Shown: in pieces, positions 34,903-44,027 of the stretch | Numbering within the stretch: position 1 is the first letter of the stretch | Layout: each line of letters starts with the position of its first letter | Origin: Acuticoccus mangrovi | Lineage (GTDB): Bacteria; Pseudomonadota; Alphaproteobacteria; Rhizobiales; Amorphaceae | Assembly (NCBI RefSeq): GCF_016411865.1 | Contig: NZ_JAEKJA010000015.1 | Location: 124,001-188,000, forward strand | Reading direction: 5' to 3' | Length of the DNA: 64,000 nucleotides | The notes under the pieces: generated by a model | What the model was told of the DNA's origin: nothing | Databases searched by the model: none | What the model saw: the letters and a program-made list of their open reading frames with translations, nothing else | Position numbers and translations under genes: made by a program

Positions 34903-37900
34903 ATGGCTTGCTCGAAGGGCTGCTCAGTCGGCCCCGCAGTCTCATCACGCTCCTGCTCTTCCTCGTCACCGCCGGCGCGGTCGTCTACACGACGATCCCC
35001 AAGGAGGCTAACCCGGACATCGACGTCCCCGTCTTCTACGTGTCGATCACCCAGCAGGGCATTTCGCCGGAGGACGCCCAGCGCCTCCTCGTAAAGCCGA
35101 TGGAAAAGGAGCTCCGCGGCCTCGACGGGCTGAAGGAGATCCGCGCCGTCGCCTCCGAATCCCACGCAGGCATCATCCTCGAGTTCGAAGCCGACTTCGA
35201 CAAGGACGAGGCCCTCGCCGACGTGCGCGACAAGGTCGACCAGGCGAAGGCCGACCTTCCTGAGGACGCGGAGGAGCCGACGATCACCGAGACCAACTTC
35301 TCGCTGGTCCCGACGATCGTCGTCGCCCTCTCCGGCGACGTTCCCGAGCGCACCCTCTACCAGCGCGCCAAGGAGCTTCAGGACCAGATCGAGGCGATCC
35401 CCACCGTGCTCTCGGCGGATCTTTCGGGGGCGCGCGACGAGCAGCTCGAGGTGCTCGTCGATCGCACGCTGATGGAAAGCTACGGCCTCAACCCGGTGGA
35501 GCTCCTGCAGTCGCTTCAGCGCAACAACGCGCTGGTGCCGGCCGGCTTCATCGACACCGGCGAGGGCCGCTTTTCGGTGAAGGTGCCGGGCCTCGTGGAG
35601 ACCCCACAGGACGTCTACTCGCTGGTCATCAAGCAGCAGGCCGAAGGCGTCGTCACCGTCGGCGACGTCGCCACCGTGCGGCGCACCTTCGAGGACCCCA
35701 CCACCTTCACCCGCGTGAACGGCCGCCCCGCGATCACCATCGAGGTGGTGAAGCGGCTCGGCGAGAACATCATCGAGAACAACCAGGCCGTCCGTGACGC
35801 GGTGGAGGAGACCACGGCGGACTGGCCCGATTCGATCAAGGTCGACTACCTGCTCGACCAGTCGAACTTCATCTACGAGGTGCTCGGCAGCCTCGAGGCG
35901 TCGATCTCCACCGCCATCGTGCTCGTCATGATCGTGGTGGTGGCGGCGCTCGGCTTCCGCTCCGCCCTGCTCGTGGGCATCGCGATTCCCACCTCGATCC
36001 TGCTCGGCTTCCTGGTGCTCTCCGGCCTCGGCATGACCGTCAACATGATGGTGATGTTCGGCCTCGTGCTCACCGTCGGCCTCCTCGTCGACGGCGCCAT
36101 CGTGGTGGTGGAATATGCCGACCGGCGGATCGCGGAGGGCGCCTCCCGGGCGGACGCCTTCCAGGAGGCGGCCAAGCTCATGGTCTGGCCGCTGATCTCC
36201 TCCACGGCGACCACCCTCATCGCCTTCCTGCCGATGCTCCTGTGGCCCGGCGTCGCCGGCGAGTTCATGAGCTACCTACCGATCATGGTGGTGATCGTGC
36301 TGACGGTGGCGCTCGTCACCGCCATGGTCTTCCTGCCGGTGGTGGGCGCGCTCCTCTCCAACGCGATCATCGCCGGCCTGTTCGCTGGCATGGTGGTCGC
36401 GGCGGGCGCGGTGATGCTCCTCGCTCCCTTCGGGGCGATGGCCTACGTGGCGGCCGTCGCTGGCTTCCTCGGCGCCGCGATCCTCACCACCTCGCTCGCC
36501 AACCGCTGGGCGGCGCGCCGGCCGAAGACGCCGCCAATCCCGCACGAAACGCTGTTCAACCCGTCCGCGGTGCGCGGCGTCACCGGCCTCTATGTGCGCG
36601 TGCTGCGTCTTCTCGCCGGCAACGTCGCCGGCGTCGTCCTCACCGGCGTCGCCGTCGTCGGCATCGCCGTGTGGGTGATGATGCTCTTCAGCGCGAACAA
36701 CAAGGGCGTGGAGTTCTTCGTCAACGAAGAGCCCGACGTCGCCGTGGTGATGGTGTCGGGCCGCGGCAACATGAGCGCCCGCGAGGCCCTCAACCTCGTC
36801 AAGGACGTGGAGCGCGAGGTGCTCGCCGTCGACGGGGTGGAGGACGTCGTGACCAAGGCCTTCCCGTCCGGCGCGAGCTCCGGCAGCGGTGGCGGTATCG
36901 GCGACGTGAACGACAAGCCGGCCGACCTCATCGGTCAGCTCCAGGTCGAGCTCGTGAACTATTGCTGCCGTCGCCCGGCGCTCGACATCTTCGAGGACAT
37001 CCGCGCGCGCACCGCCTTCCCGGGCATCAAGACCGAGGTGCGCAAGGTCGAAGGCGGCCCGCCGACCGGCAAGGACATCCAGCTTCAGGTCTCCTCCAAC
37101 AACTACGACACACTCCTCGCGGTGACGAAGAGGGTGCACGACCACGTGGCGACGGTCGAAGGGCTGCGCGACGTGGAGGACGACCGCCCCCTCCCAGGCA
37201 TCGAGTGGCAGCTCGACGTCGATCGCGAGGAGGCCGGCCGCTTCGGCGCCGACGTGCAGACGGTCGGCCAGATCATCCAGCTCGTGACCAACGGCGTGCT
37301 CCTGTCGCGCTACCAGCCGGACGATTCGGACGATCAGATCGACATCCGCATCCGCTTCCCCGAGCAGGACCGGACGCTGCGCCAATTCGCCGACCTGCGC
37401 CTGCCGAGCTCCAGCGGCCTGGTGCCGATCATCAACTTCATCGACATCACCCCGCAGCAGCGCGTGTCGGCGATCACCCGCATCGACGGCCAGTTCGCGA
37501 TGACGGTGAAGGCGGACGTCCTCGACCAGCAGGGCTACGACCTCAACGCCAAGATCGCCGAGCTCGACGCGTGGGTGAAGAGCCAGACCTGGCCCGACGG
37601 CGTGACCTTCATGTTCCGCGGCGCCAACGAGGACCAGGCGGAGGCGATGGGCTTCCTCATGAAGGCGATGATCGCCTCGCTGGTGATGATGTTCCTGGTG
37701 CTCGTCACCCAGTTCAACAGCTTCTACCAGACGGCGCTGACGCTCCTGACGATCATCCTTTCGGTGTTCGGCGTGCTCCTCGGAATGGTCATCACCGGGC
37801 AGAAATTCTCGGTCATCATGACCGGGACGGGGGTGATCGCGCTCGCCGGCATCGTCGTCAACAACGCCATCGTGCTGATCGACACCTTCAACCGGGAGCG

Positions 37901-38501
37901 CACGTTGCAGCCGGACATGCTGACGGCGGTGCTCTCCACCGCGGCGCAGCGCGTGCGACCCATCCTGTTGACCACCATCACCACCATCGCCGGCCTCATC
38001 CCGATGGCGACCGAGGTCAACCTCGACTTCTTCTCCCGCACCATCGCGGTGGGCGGCATCACGGCGGTGTGGTGGGTGCAGCTCTCGACGGCGATCATCT
38101 CCGGCCTCGCCTTCTCCACCATCCTCACCCTGGTGGTGGTGCCGGTGATGCTGGCGATGCCGGAGACGGTGTCGCGCCGCTTCGGCCGCCGCGGCTCGGC
38201 GGCGGCGGCGCCCAGCGCGCCGCTCGCTCCCGCCGCACCGCCGGCCGCGCCCGCCCCCGTCGCGGCGACGCCCGCGCTGCCGATGGTGGCATCCGCCGAG
38301 GTGGCACCGGCGCCGACGGTGGAAGAGACGGCCGAGACCTACGCGCAGACGGCCGCCCCGCACCCGCCGGTTGCCGCTCCGGGCCACGCGGCGGCGACGC
38401 GGGCCGAAGCCCCGCCGCTCGACGTCTACGCCCCCGTCGTAGCGCCCCAGCGACGGCCGGGGGACGAGCGCCGGCCCCACGTGAAGCAGGCGGCCGAGTA
38501 G
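34899..38501 (+). CDS. RND-family efflux pump permease
   Basis: A 1200-residue proton-driven pump of the AcrB superfamily. It has an N-terminal transmembrane helix (SLITLLLFLVTAGAVVYTTI), two large periplasmic loops and two clusters of helices; GLVLTVGLLVDGAIVVVEYA carries the conserved acidic residue of TM4, and GVIALAGIVVNNAIVLIDTF is its TM10 counterpart. The region around residues 480-550 has extra hydrophobic segments (AGLFAGMVVAAGAVMLLAPF) inserted between the usual helices. The C-terminus carries about 107 residues of Ala/Pro-rich cytoplasmic tail not needed for the pump fold. The start overlaps the adaptor stop. Substrate is unknown; PadR control suggests a phenolic or drug-like inducer. 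Confidence 0.94.
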   Translation: MNGLLEGLLSRPRSLITLLLFLVTAGAVVYTTIPKEANPDIDVPVFYVSITQQGISPEDAQRLLVKPMEKELRGLDGLKEIRAVASESHAGIILEFEADFDKDEALADVRDKVDQAKADLPEDAEEPTITETNFSLVPTIVVALSGDVPERTLYQRAKELQDQIEAIPTVLSADLSGARDEQLEVLVDRTLMESYGLNPVELLQSLQRNNALVPAGFIDTGEGRFSVKVPGLVETPQDVYSLVIKQQAEGVVTVGDVATVRRTFEDPTTFTRVNGRPAITIEVVKRLGENIIENNQAVRDAVEETTADWPDSIKVDYLLDQSNFIYEVLGSLEASISTAIVLVMIVVVAALGFRSALLVGIAIPTSILLGFLVLSGLGMTVNMMVMFGLVLTVGLLVDGAIVVVEYADRRIAEGASRADAFQEAAKLMVWPLISSTATTLIAFLPMLLWPGVAGEFMSYLPIMVVIVLTVALVTAMVFLPVVGALLSNAIIAGLFAGMVVAAGAVMLLAPFGAMAYVAAVAGFLGAAILTTSLANRWAARRPKTPPIPHETLFNPSAVRGVTGLYVRVLRLLAGNVAGVVLTGVAVVGIAVWVMMLFSANNKGVEFFVNEEPDVAVVMVSGRGNMSAREALNLVKDVEREVLAVDGVEDVVTKAFPSGASSGSGGGIGDVNDKPADLIGQLQVELVNYCCRRPALDIFEDIRARTAFPGIKTEVRKVEGGPPTGKDIQLQVSSNNYDTLLAVTKRVHDHVATVEGLRDVEDDRPLPGIEWQLDVDREEAGRFGADVQTVGQIIQLVTNGVLLSRYQPDDSDDQIDIRIRFPEQDRTLRQFADLRLPSSSGLVPIINFIDITPQQRVSAITRIDGQFAMTVKADVLDQQGYDLNAKIAELDAWVKSQTWPDGVTFMFRGANEDQAEAMGFLMKAMIASLVMMFLVLVTQFNSFYQTALTLLTIILSVFGVLLGMVITGQKFSVIMTGTGVIALAGIVVNNAIVLIDTFNRERTLQPDMLTAVLSTAAQRVRPILLTTITTIAGLIPMATEVNLDFFSRTIAVGGITAVWWVQLSTAIISGLAFSTILTLVVVPVMLAMPETVSRRFGRRGSAAAAPSAPLAPAAPPAAPAPVAATPALPMVASAEVAPAPTVEETAETYAQTAAPHPPVAAPGHAAATRAEAPPLDVYAPVVAPQRRPGDERRPHVKQAAE

Positions 38502-38512
38502 CCCGCCGGCGC

Positions 38513-38545
38513 GGCATCCGGGGTGGCGCAGGCCCCTCGGATGCC
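38513..38545 (+). terminator. Possible terminator-like hairpin after the RND genes
   Basis: GGCATCCG and CGGATGCC form a perfect 8-bp stem, extended by three G-C pairs with one bulge, in the gap between the pump and the ABC exporter gene. No T-run follows, so it is a weak intrinsic terminator at best, or an RNA processing/attenuation element. Confidence 0.35.
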
Positions 38546-38594
38546 CTACTTGCGACTTGTTCGCGCTCTAATCATCCCAACACGAGGCGGTCGC

Positions 38595-40508
38595 ATGACC
38601 ACCACTTCACCAGGCGTCTCGGCCGGCCGCGGCGAGACGCTGAAGGCGCTCCGCCGCCTCTGGCCCTATATGTGGCCGACCGATCGACCGGATCTGAAGG
38701 GCCGCGTCGCCATCGCCATCGTGGCCCTGGTGGCAGCCAAGCTCGTCACCGTGCTGATCCCCTACACCTACAAGTGGGCGACGGACGCGCTGACGTCCGG
38801 CGAGTTCGGCCCGGCCGCCGAGCGGATCGCCGAGACGACGCCGGGCTGGAACATGCCGGCCTTCATCGTCGCGCCCATCATGCTGGTGATCGCCTACGGG
38901 GCGGGGCGCATCCTCTCCACCGGCTTCAACCAGCTCCGCGACGCCCTCTTCGCCCGCGTCGGCCAGCATGCCGTGCGCCGCCTCGCGCGGCGCACCTTCG
39001 TGCACCTCCACGACCTGTCGCTGCGCTATCACCTGCAGCGGCGCACCGGCGGCCTCAACCGGGTGATCGAGCGCGGCGTCAAGGGCATCGAAACGCTGGT
39101 GCGCTTCACCATCCTCAACTCGCTGCCGACGGCGCTCGAGTTCGCGTTGGTGGCGGCGGTGGTCGCCTACCAGTTCTCCTTCACCTACGTCGGCGTGATC
39201 GCGCTCGTGGTGGTCGCCTATGTCTGGTTCACGGTGCGGGCCTCGCAGTGGCGCATCACGATCCGGCGCGAGATGAATGATTCCGACACCGACGCCAACG
39301 CCAAGGCGATCGACAGCCTGATCAATTACGAGACGGTGAAATACTTCAACAACGAGGCGATGGAGACGCGGCGCTTCGATCGCTCCATGGCCGACTACGA
39401 GACGGCGGCGATCAAGTCGTGGACCTCGCTCGCCTGGCTCAACATGGGGCAGACGGTGATCTTCACCGTCGGCCTCACCGTTCTCATGGTGATGTCGGCA
39501 CGGGCGGTGATGCGGGGCGAGCAGACGCTCGGCGACTTCGTGATGGTGAACGCGCTGCTGATGCAGCTCGCCATTCCGCTGAACTTCATGGGCTTCGTCT
39601 ATCGCGAGATCAAGCAGGCCCTCGCCGACGTGGAGGCGATGTTCGCCGTGCTCGAGATCCCGCAGGAGGTGACGGACCGGCCCGACGCCGTCCCGCTTGA
39701 GGTCGACGGCGGCACGGTGCGCTTCGACAACGTGTCGTTCCACTACGACCCCGAGCGGCCGATCCTCCACGGCATCAGCTTCGAGGTGCCGGTGGGGCGC
39801 ACCCTCGCGATCGTCGGCCCGTCGGGCGCCGGCAAGTCCACCATCTCCCGCCTCCTCTACCGCTTCTACGACGTGACGGGCGGCCGCATCCTCGTCGACG
39901 GGCAGGACGTGCGGTCGGTGACGCAGGATTCGCTTCGCCGCAACATCGGCATCGTTCCCCAGGACACGGTGCTCTTCAACGACACCATCGCCTACAACAT
40001 CGCCTACGGCCGGCCCGAGGCCACGCGCGAGGAGGTGGAGGCGGCGGCCGACATGGCGCAGATCGGCGCCTTCGTGCGCGCCCTGCCGCATGGCTTCGAG
40101 ACCGAGGTCGGCGAGCGCGGTCTCAAGCTCTCCGGCGGCGAGAAGCAGCGCGTCGCCATCGCCCGCACCATCTTGAAGGCGCCGCCCGTCCTGATCCTCG
40201 ACGAGGCGACCTCGGCGCTCGACACGCGGACCGAGGAGGATATCCAGGTGGCGCTCGACGAGGTGGCGAGCGGTCGCACCACGCTGATGATCGCCCACCG
40301 CCTCTCCACGGTGGTGCGGGCCGACGAGATCATCGTGCTCGAGGCGGGCCGGATCGTGGAGCGCGGCACTCACGCCAGTCTGGTGGAGCGCGGCGGCGTC
40401 TACGCCGCGATGTGGAACCTCCAGCGCCAGGAGGCGGAGATCCCGCCGCCACCCCCGCAGCCGCCGCGTCCACCCTCGGTGCGCGAGCGCGAGGAGGCGA
40501 TGCGCTGA
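38595..40508 (+). CDS. Atm1-type ABC exporter (ABCB7/HMT family)
   Basis: A 637-residue half-transporter. Six membrane helices occupy about residues 30-330, with the Atm1-type segments RRLARRTFVHLHDLSLRYHL, RRTGGLNRVIERGVKGIETL and DSLINYETVKYFNNEAMETR. The ATPase domain has Walker A GPSGAGKST (about 409), signature LSGGEKQRVAIAR, Walker B VLILDEATSALD and H-loop IAHRLSTV. Atm1 proteins export glutathione conjugates linked to iron-sulfur maturation and heavy-metal detoxification. The ATG at 38595 has GAGG seven bases upstream. A small secreted cysteine-rich gene follows 37 bp later in the same direction. Confidence 0.93.
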   Translation: MTTTSPGVSAGRGETLKALRRLWPYMWPTDRPDLKGRVAIAIVALVAAKLVTVLIPYTYKWATDALTSGEFGPAAERIAETTPGWNMPAFIVAPIMLVIAYGAGRILSTGFNQLRDALFARVGQHAVRRLARRTFVHLHDLSLRYHLQRRTGGLNRVIERGVKGIETLVRFTILNSLPTALEFALVAAVVAYQFSFTYVGVIALVVVAYVWFTVRASQWRITIRREMNDSDTDANAKAIDSLINYETVKYFNNEAMETRRFDRSMADYETAAIKSWTSLAWLNMGQTVIFTVGLTVLMVMSARAVMRGEQTLGDFVMVNALLMQLAIPLNFMGFVYREIKQALADVEAMFAVLEIPQEVTDRPDAVPLEVDGGTVRFDNVSFHYDPERPILHGISFEVPVGRTLAIVGPSGAGKSTISRLLYRFYDVTGGRILVDGQDVRSVTQDSLRRNIGIVPQDTVLFNDTIAYNIAYGRPEATREEVEAAADMAQIGAFVRALPHGFETEVGERGLKLSGGEKQRVAIARTILKAPPVLILDEATSALDTRTEEDIQVALDEVASGRTTLMIAHRLSTVVRADEIIVLEAGRIVERGTHASLVERGGVYAAMWNLQRQEAEIPPPPPQPPRPPSVREREEAMR

Positions 40509-40545
40509 ACTTTGCCGACGGCCTGGAGTGACATATATCCACTCC

Positions 40546-40881
40546 ATGTGGCGCAGCGTGATTATGTTCATTCTGGCGGTTTCGGCGGCACTGCCTGCGG
40601 CGGCGGGCCTCAATCCGTCCGCCGTGGCGCCGGTGGCCACCGCGGGCCCCGGCCCGCTGATCGCGGTGCACGGCTGCCACGCCAACCCGTTCTTCGACGG
40701 GCGCGGCTGGCTGCACCGCCACGAGGGGCCCGACTGCCGCACGGTCCCGGTGCGTCCGCTCCTCGGCATCCACATCTGCTCGAAGGTGGCGCGGGCCTGC
40801 GAGAAGGCCTGTGGCACGGCACGCCATCCGGGCCGCTGCCTGCGCCTCTGCTACGTGCGCAACGCGCCGCGCGTCTGCTGA
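40546..40881 (+). CDS. Small secreted eight-cysteine protein
   Basis: A 111-residue protein I do not recognise. The N-terminus is a signal peptide (MWRSVIMFILAVSAALPAAA, about 20 residues). The mature part has eight cysteines at 44, 64, 78, 85, 89, 98, 102 and 111, the last being the final residue; an even number and spacings such as CEKAC and CLRLC suggest four disulfides or a metal-binding site. The ATG at 40546 is preferred; a GTG at 40528 would add six residues, and neither has a strong ribosome site. Downstream of the Atm1-type exporter it may share its transcript. Confidence 0.6.
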   Translation: MWRSVIMFILAVSAALPAAAGLNPSAVAPVATAGPGPLIAVHGCHANPFFDGRGWLHRHEGPDCRTVPVRPLLGIHICSKVARACEKACGTARHPGRCLRLCYVRNAPRVC

Positions 40882-40894
40882 GACGCCGCCCGCC

Positions 40895-41191
40895 CTATTT
40901 CGGGATCTCTCCCTTCGGATGGGCGACGACGCCGTCGGCGCTCGGCAACGGCACGTCCTCCAAGGTGAGGCCGCTGGTGAGGACCCAGTAGACGCCGCCG
41001 AACACCACGAAGGAAAGCAGCGAGGTGATGATCACCTTGCGCCACATCCGCGGCAAGGCGGGCGCGCCGGGCTCCGCGCCGCTCACCCGCTCATGCGCGG
41101 GGTCGGGCCGCCGATCGCCGAACGGCAGCACCAGGAACAAGAGAAGCCACCAGATGATGAAGTAGATGGCGATACCGCTGCCAAGTCCCAT
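40895..41191 (-). CDS. DUF1467 family membrane protein
   Basis: A 98-residue protein with two membrane helices (IAIYFIIWWLLLFLVLPFG near the start and VIITSLLSFVVFGGVYWVLT around 52-72), the arrangement of DUF1467, an uncharacterised alphaproteobacterial family. The start overlaps the mce stop (TGATG). It closes the conserved block nuoN-birA-rnj-mce-DUF1467. Function is unknown. Confidence 0.88.
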   Translation of the reverse strand: MGLGSGIAIYFIIWWLLLFLVLPFGDRRPDPAHERVSGAEPGAPALPRMWRKVIITSLLSFVVFGGVYWVLTSGLTLEDVPLPSADGVVAHPKGEIPK

Positions 41192-41595
41192 CAGACTTCT
41201 TCGATCTCCGTCAGCACGCCGCCCATGTCCTTGGGATGGATGAAGAGGACGGGCTTGCCGTGGGCGCCGATCTTGGGCTCGCCGTCGCCGAGGACCCGCG
41301 CGCCGCTCGCCACGAGCTGGGCCGCGGCCGCCCTGATGTCGCCCACCTCGTAGCAGACGTGGTGGAGCCCCCCCGCCGGGTTGCGCTCCAGGAAGGCGGT
41401 GATCGGCGAGCCGGGGCCGAGCGGTTCCAACAGCTCCACCTTGGTGTTGGGAAGGGTCACGAACACCACCCGCACGCCATGCTCGGGAAGGTCCACCGGG
41501 TCGGAGACCTCCGCCCCCAGCGCCTCGGCATAGACCTTCGATGCGGCCGCCACGTCGGCGGTGGCGATCGCCACGTGATTCAATCGCCCGATCAT
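41191..41595 (-). CDS. mce: Methylmalonyl-CoA epimerase
   Basis: A 134-residue VOC-fold metalloenzyme interconverting (R)- and (S)-methylmalonyl-CoA in propionyl-CoA metabolism. Key segments are RLNHVAIATADVAAASKVYA (metal-ligand histidine near residue 7), FVTLPNTKVELLEPLG, NPAGGLHHVCYEVGDI and VLFIHPKDMGGVLTEIEEV with the conserved metal-binding glutamate. Length is typical. It starts at the ATG at 41595, 20 bp after the rnj stop. Confidence 0.94.
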   Translation of the reverse strand: MIGRLNHVAIATADVAAASKVYAEALGAEVSDPVDLPEHGVRVVFVTLPNTKVELLEPLGPGSPITAFLERNPAGGLHHVCYEVGDIRAAAAQLVASGARVLGDGEPKIGAHGKPVLFIHPKDMGGVLTEIEEV

Positions 41596-41614
41596 AGCCC
41601 CTCCCTGTGTCCGC

Positions 41615-43291
41615 CTACCTCTCCGTGGCGACGAAGACGTGGCAGATCGGTTTCTTGCCCCAGCGCTGAGACATATGCGAGCGAATCGCCCGGCGGGAGG
41701 CCTGGGCCACGACGTCGCGGTCGCGCCGGCGGTGCCGCGGGATGCTCTCCACCGCCGCCGCCACCTCGTCGACGAGCAGCTCGCGGAAGGTCTCGCCGTC
41801 GTCGTCCCGGCTCGGGATGCCGATGAGCACCAGCTCCGGGTCGTCGGCGAGCTCGAAGCGCCCATCGAGCGTCACGAGCGCGGTGACCACGCCGGCGAAC
41901 GCCAGCGACCGGCGTTCGCGCACGTTGGCCGCATCCGGATGGCGCAGGAGCTTACCGTCGAGCAGCAGCACGTCGACGGCAACCTGATCCACCACCTCGG
42001 CGGGATCGGGCGCGAGGCGAACCATCTTGCCGTTGCCCGTCATCACCACTTCGGGGATGCCGCTGGCGCGGGCGAGCGCGGCCTGGGCGGCGAGATGCAT
42101 CGGCTCCCCGTGGACCGGCACCAGCACCCTGGGGCGCAGCCAGCGGTAAAGCTCCACGAGCTCGTCGCGCCGGGGATGGCCGGAGGTGTGGACGAGGCCG
42201 TCGGCATCCGTCACCACCTCGATCCCCTGTAGGGCGAGGCCGTTGATGATCTGGTTCACCGCCTTCTCGTTGCCCGGAATGGTGCGTGAGGAGAACACCA
42301 CTCGGTCGCCGGGCGAGAGGGCGACGCGGGGGTGCTCGTCGCTCGCGATGCGCGCGAGGGCGGCGCGGTCCTCGCCCTGGCTGCCAGTGAGGAGCAGCAG
42401 CACCTTCTCGCGCGGAAGATGGCCGAAATCGTCCTCCGAAAGGGTCGCGGGCAGACCGTCCATGAAACCGCACTCGGCGGCGACGGCGATCACGCGGCGC
42501 ATCGCCCGCCCCATCACCACCACGTGCCGGTCGGCCGCCATCGCCGCCTCCAGAATGGCGCGGATACGGGCGACGTTGGAGGAGAAGGCGGTCACGGCGA
42601 CCCGGTGCGGCGCGCCGGCGACCACCTCCTTCAGCCCCTCGGCCACATCGTGCTCGGAGGGCGAGCGGCCGGGGCGCATGGCGTTGGTGGAGTCGCACAG
42701 GAGCGCCAGCACCCCCCGATCGCCGATCGCCTTGAGACGATCGGTGTCGATGGGGCGGCCGATGCCGGGCGTCGGGTCGATCTTCCAGTCGCCGGAGTGC
42801 ATCACCGTGCCGAAGGGGGTGGTGATCGCCAGCGCGTTGGGCTCGGGAATGGAGTGGGAAACGGGCACGAGCTCGACCTGGAAGGGCCCGAGCTCCAACG
42901 TCTCGCCCTGCTCCACCACGCGCACGTCGGGGCTGTTCTGCCGGCCGTTCTCGATGGCCTTGGCGCGCAACAGTCCCGCGGTGAAGCGGGTCGCGTAGAC
43001 CGGCACCTCGAGGCGCGGCCACAGCTCCAGGAGCGCGCCGTAGTGGTCCTCGTGGGCGTGGGTGATCACGATACCGAGGAGGTCGTGCTTTTCCTCCTCG
43101 ATGAAATCGATGTCGGGAAACACCAGGTCGACGCCCGGCGTTGTTCGCGGATCGGCGAAGCTGATGCCGCAATCCACCATCAGCCACTTCCGGTCATGCA
43201 CCGGGCCAAATCCGTAAAGGCCCAGATTCATGCCGATTTCGCCGACCCCGCCGAGCGGCAGGAACACCAGCTCGCTGCCGGCTTCACTCAT
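41615..43291 (-). CDS. rnj: Ribonuclease J
   Basis: A 558-residue metallo-beta-lactamase/beta-CASP nuclease processing and degrading RNA, with endonuclease and 5'-3' exonuclease activity. Landmarks are LVFLPLGGVGEIGMNLGLYG, the zinc motif ITHAHEDHYGAL, VSHSIPEPNALAITTPFGTV, MHSGDWKIDPTPGIGRPIDT, SSRTIPGNEKAVNQIINGLA and HTSGHPRRDELVELYRWLRP. The ATG at 43291 is chosen for GGAG five bases upstream; an in-frame start at 43312 is weaker. It overlaps the end of birA by eight bases. Confidence 0.96.
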   Translation of the reverse strand: MSEAGSELVFLPLGGVGEIGMNLGLYGFGPVHDRKWLMVDCGISFADPRTTPGVDLVFPDIDFIEEEKHDLLGIVITHAHEDHYGALLELWPRLEVPVYATRFTAGLLRAKAIENGRQNSPDVRVVEQGETLELGPFQVELVPVSHSIPEPNALAITTPFGTVMHSGDWKIDPTPGIGRPIDTDRLKAIGDRGVLALLCDSTNAMRPGRSPSEHDVAEGLKEVVAGAPHRVAVTAFSSNVARIRAILEAAMAADRHVVVMGRAMRRVIAVAAECGFMDGLPATLSEDDFGHLPREKVLLLLTGSQGEDRAALARIASDEHPRVALSPGDRVVFSSRTIPGNEKAVNQIINGLALQGIEVVTDADGLVHTSGHPRRDELVELYRWLRPRVLVPVHGEPMHLAAQAALARASGIPEVVMTGNGKMVRLAPDPAEVVDQVAVDVLLLDGKLLRHPDAANVRERRSLAFAGVVTALVTLDGRFELADDPELVLIGIPSRDDDGETFRELLVDEVAAAVESIPRHRRRDRDVVAQASRRAIRSHMSQRWGKKPICHVFVATER

Positions 43292-44027
43292 AGCTACTCC
43301 GTACGAAAACATCGCCTGCGGCGATCGGCTCCCTGCTGCCGTCCCGGTCCAGGATCAGCCGGCCACTGTCATCGAGACCGACGAAGCGGCCCTCGCGCGT
43401 CTCGTCGTCGAACCGTACGGCGACCTCGCCGCCGATCCCGACGGACCGGGCGAGCCATCGCTCACGCATCGCGGTGAGCCCGCCCGGCCGGGACAGTATA
43501 TCGATCGTCGCGTCGAGAATGGGGCAGAGCGCAATCCATACATCCTCCGGCGTGGCTTGGGGATGATGCGCGCAAAGGTTGGTCGCAGCAACGTCTTCCG
43601 GATGGTGGGCGATGTTCACTCCGATGCCGATGACGACGCGCCGGCGGTGAGGCTCGGCCGCGCTCATGCGCGCCTCGATGAGGATGCCGCAAACCTTGCG
43701 GCCCTCGATGAGAACGTCGTTCGGCCACTTCAGTTGCGGCGAGAGGCCGGTCGTCTCCTCGATGGCGTCCGCCACGGCGACGGCCACCGCCAGCGGCAGG
43801 AAGCCGAACGCGTCGCCCGAGAGCGTCGTCGACGTCGCAAACGAAGCATAGAGATTGCCGGCTTCGGAGACCCAGGGCCGGCCGCGTCGGCCGCGGCCAG
43901 ACAGCTGGCGCTCGGCGATCACCCACACCGGACGGCCGTCCTCGACGAGGCGTTGCATCGCCTCGTCGTTGGTGGAGCCCACGTCGCCGAGACGGATGAC
44001 CGCCGGCGACCGGGCCTCCCCGCTCAC
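43284..44027 (-). CDS. birA: Biotin-[acetyl-CoA-carboxylase] ligase
   Basis: A 247-residue biotin protein ligase that adenylates biotin and attaches it to carboxylase carrier domains. The catalytic domain shows GSTNDEAMQRLVEDG, the biotin/AMP loop [40 protein letters not shown] and VVIGIGVNIAHHP, then a C-terminal SH3-like domain. There is no N-terminal helix-turn-helix, so it is not a repressor. Translation starts at GTG 44027, overlapping the nuoN stop (GTGA). Confidence 0.95.
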   Translation of the reverse strand: MSGEARSPAVIRLGDVGSTNDEAMQRLVEDGRPVWVIAERQLSGRGRRGRPWVSEAGNLYASFATSTTLSGDAFGFLPLAVAVAVADAIEETTGLSPQLKWPNDVLIEGRKVCGILIEARMSAAEPHRRRVVIGIGVNIAHHPEDVAATNLCAHHPQATPEDVWIALCPILDATIDILSRPGGLTAMRERWLARSVGIGGEVAVRFDDETREGRFVGLDDSGRLILDRDGSREPIAAGDVFVRSSYE

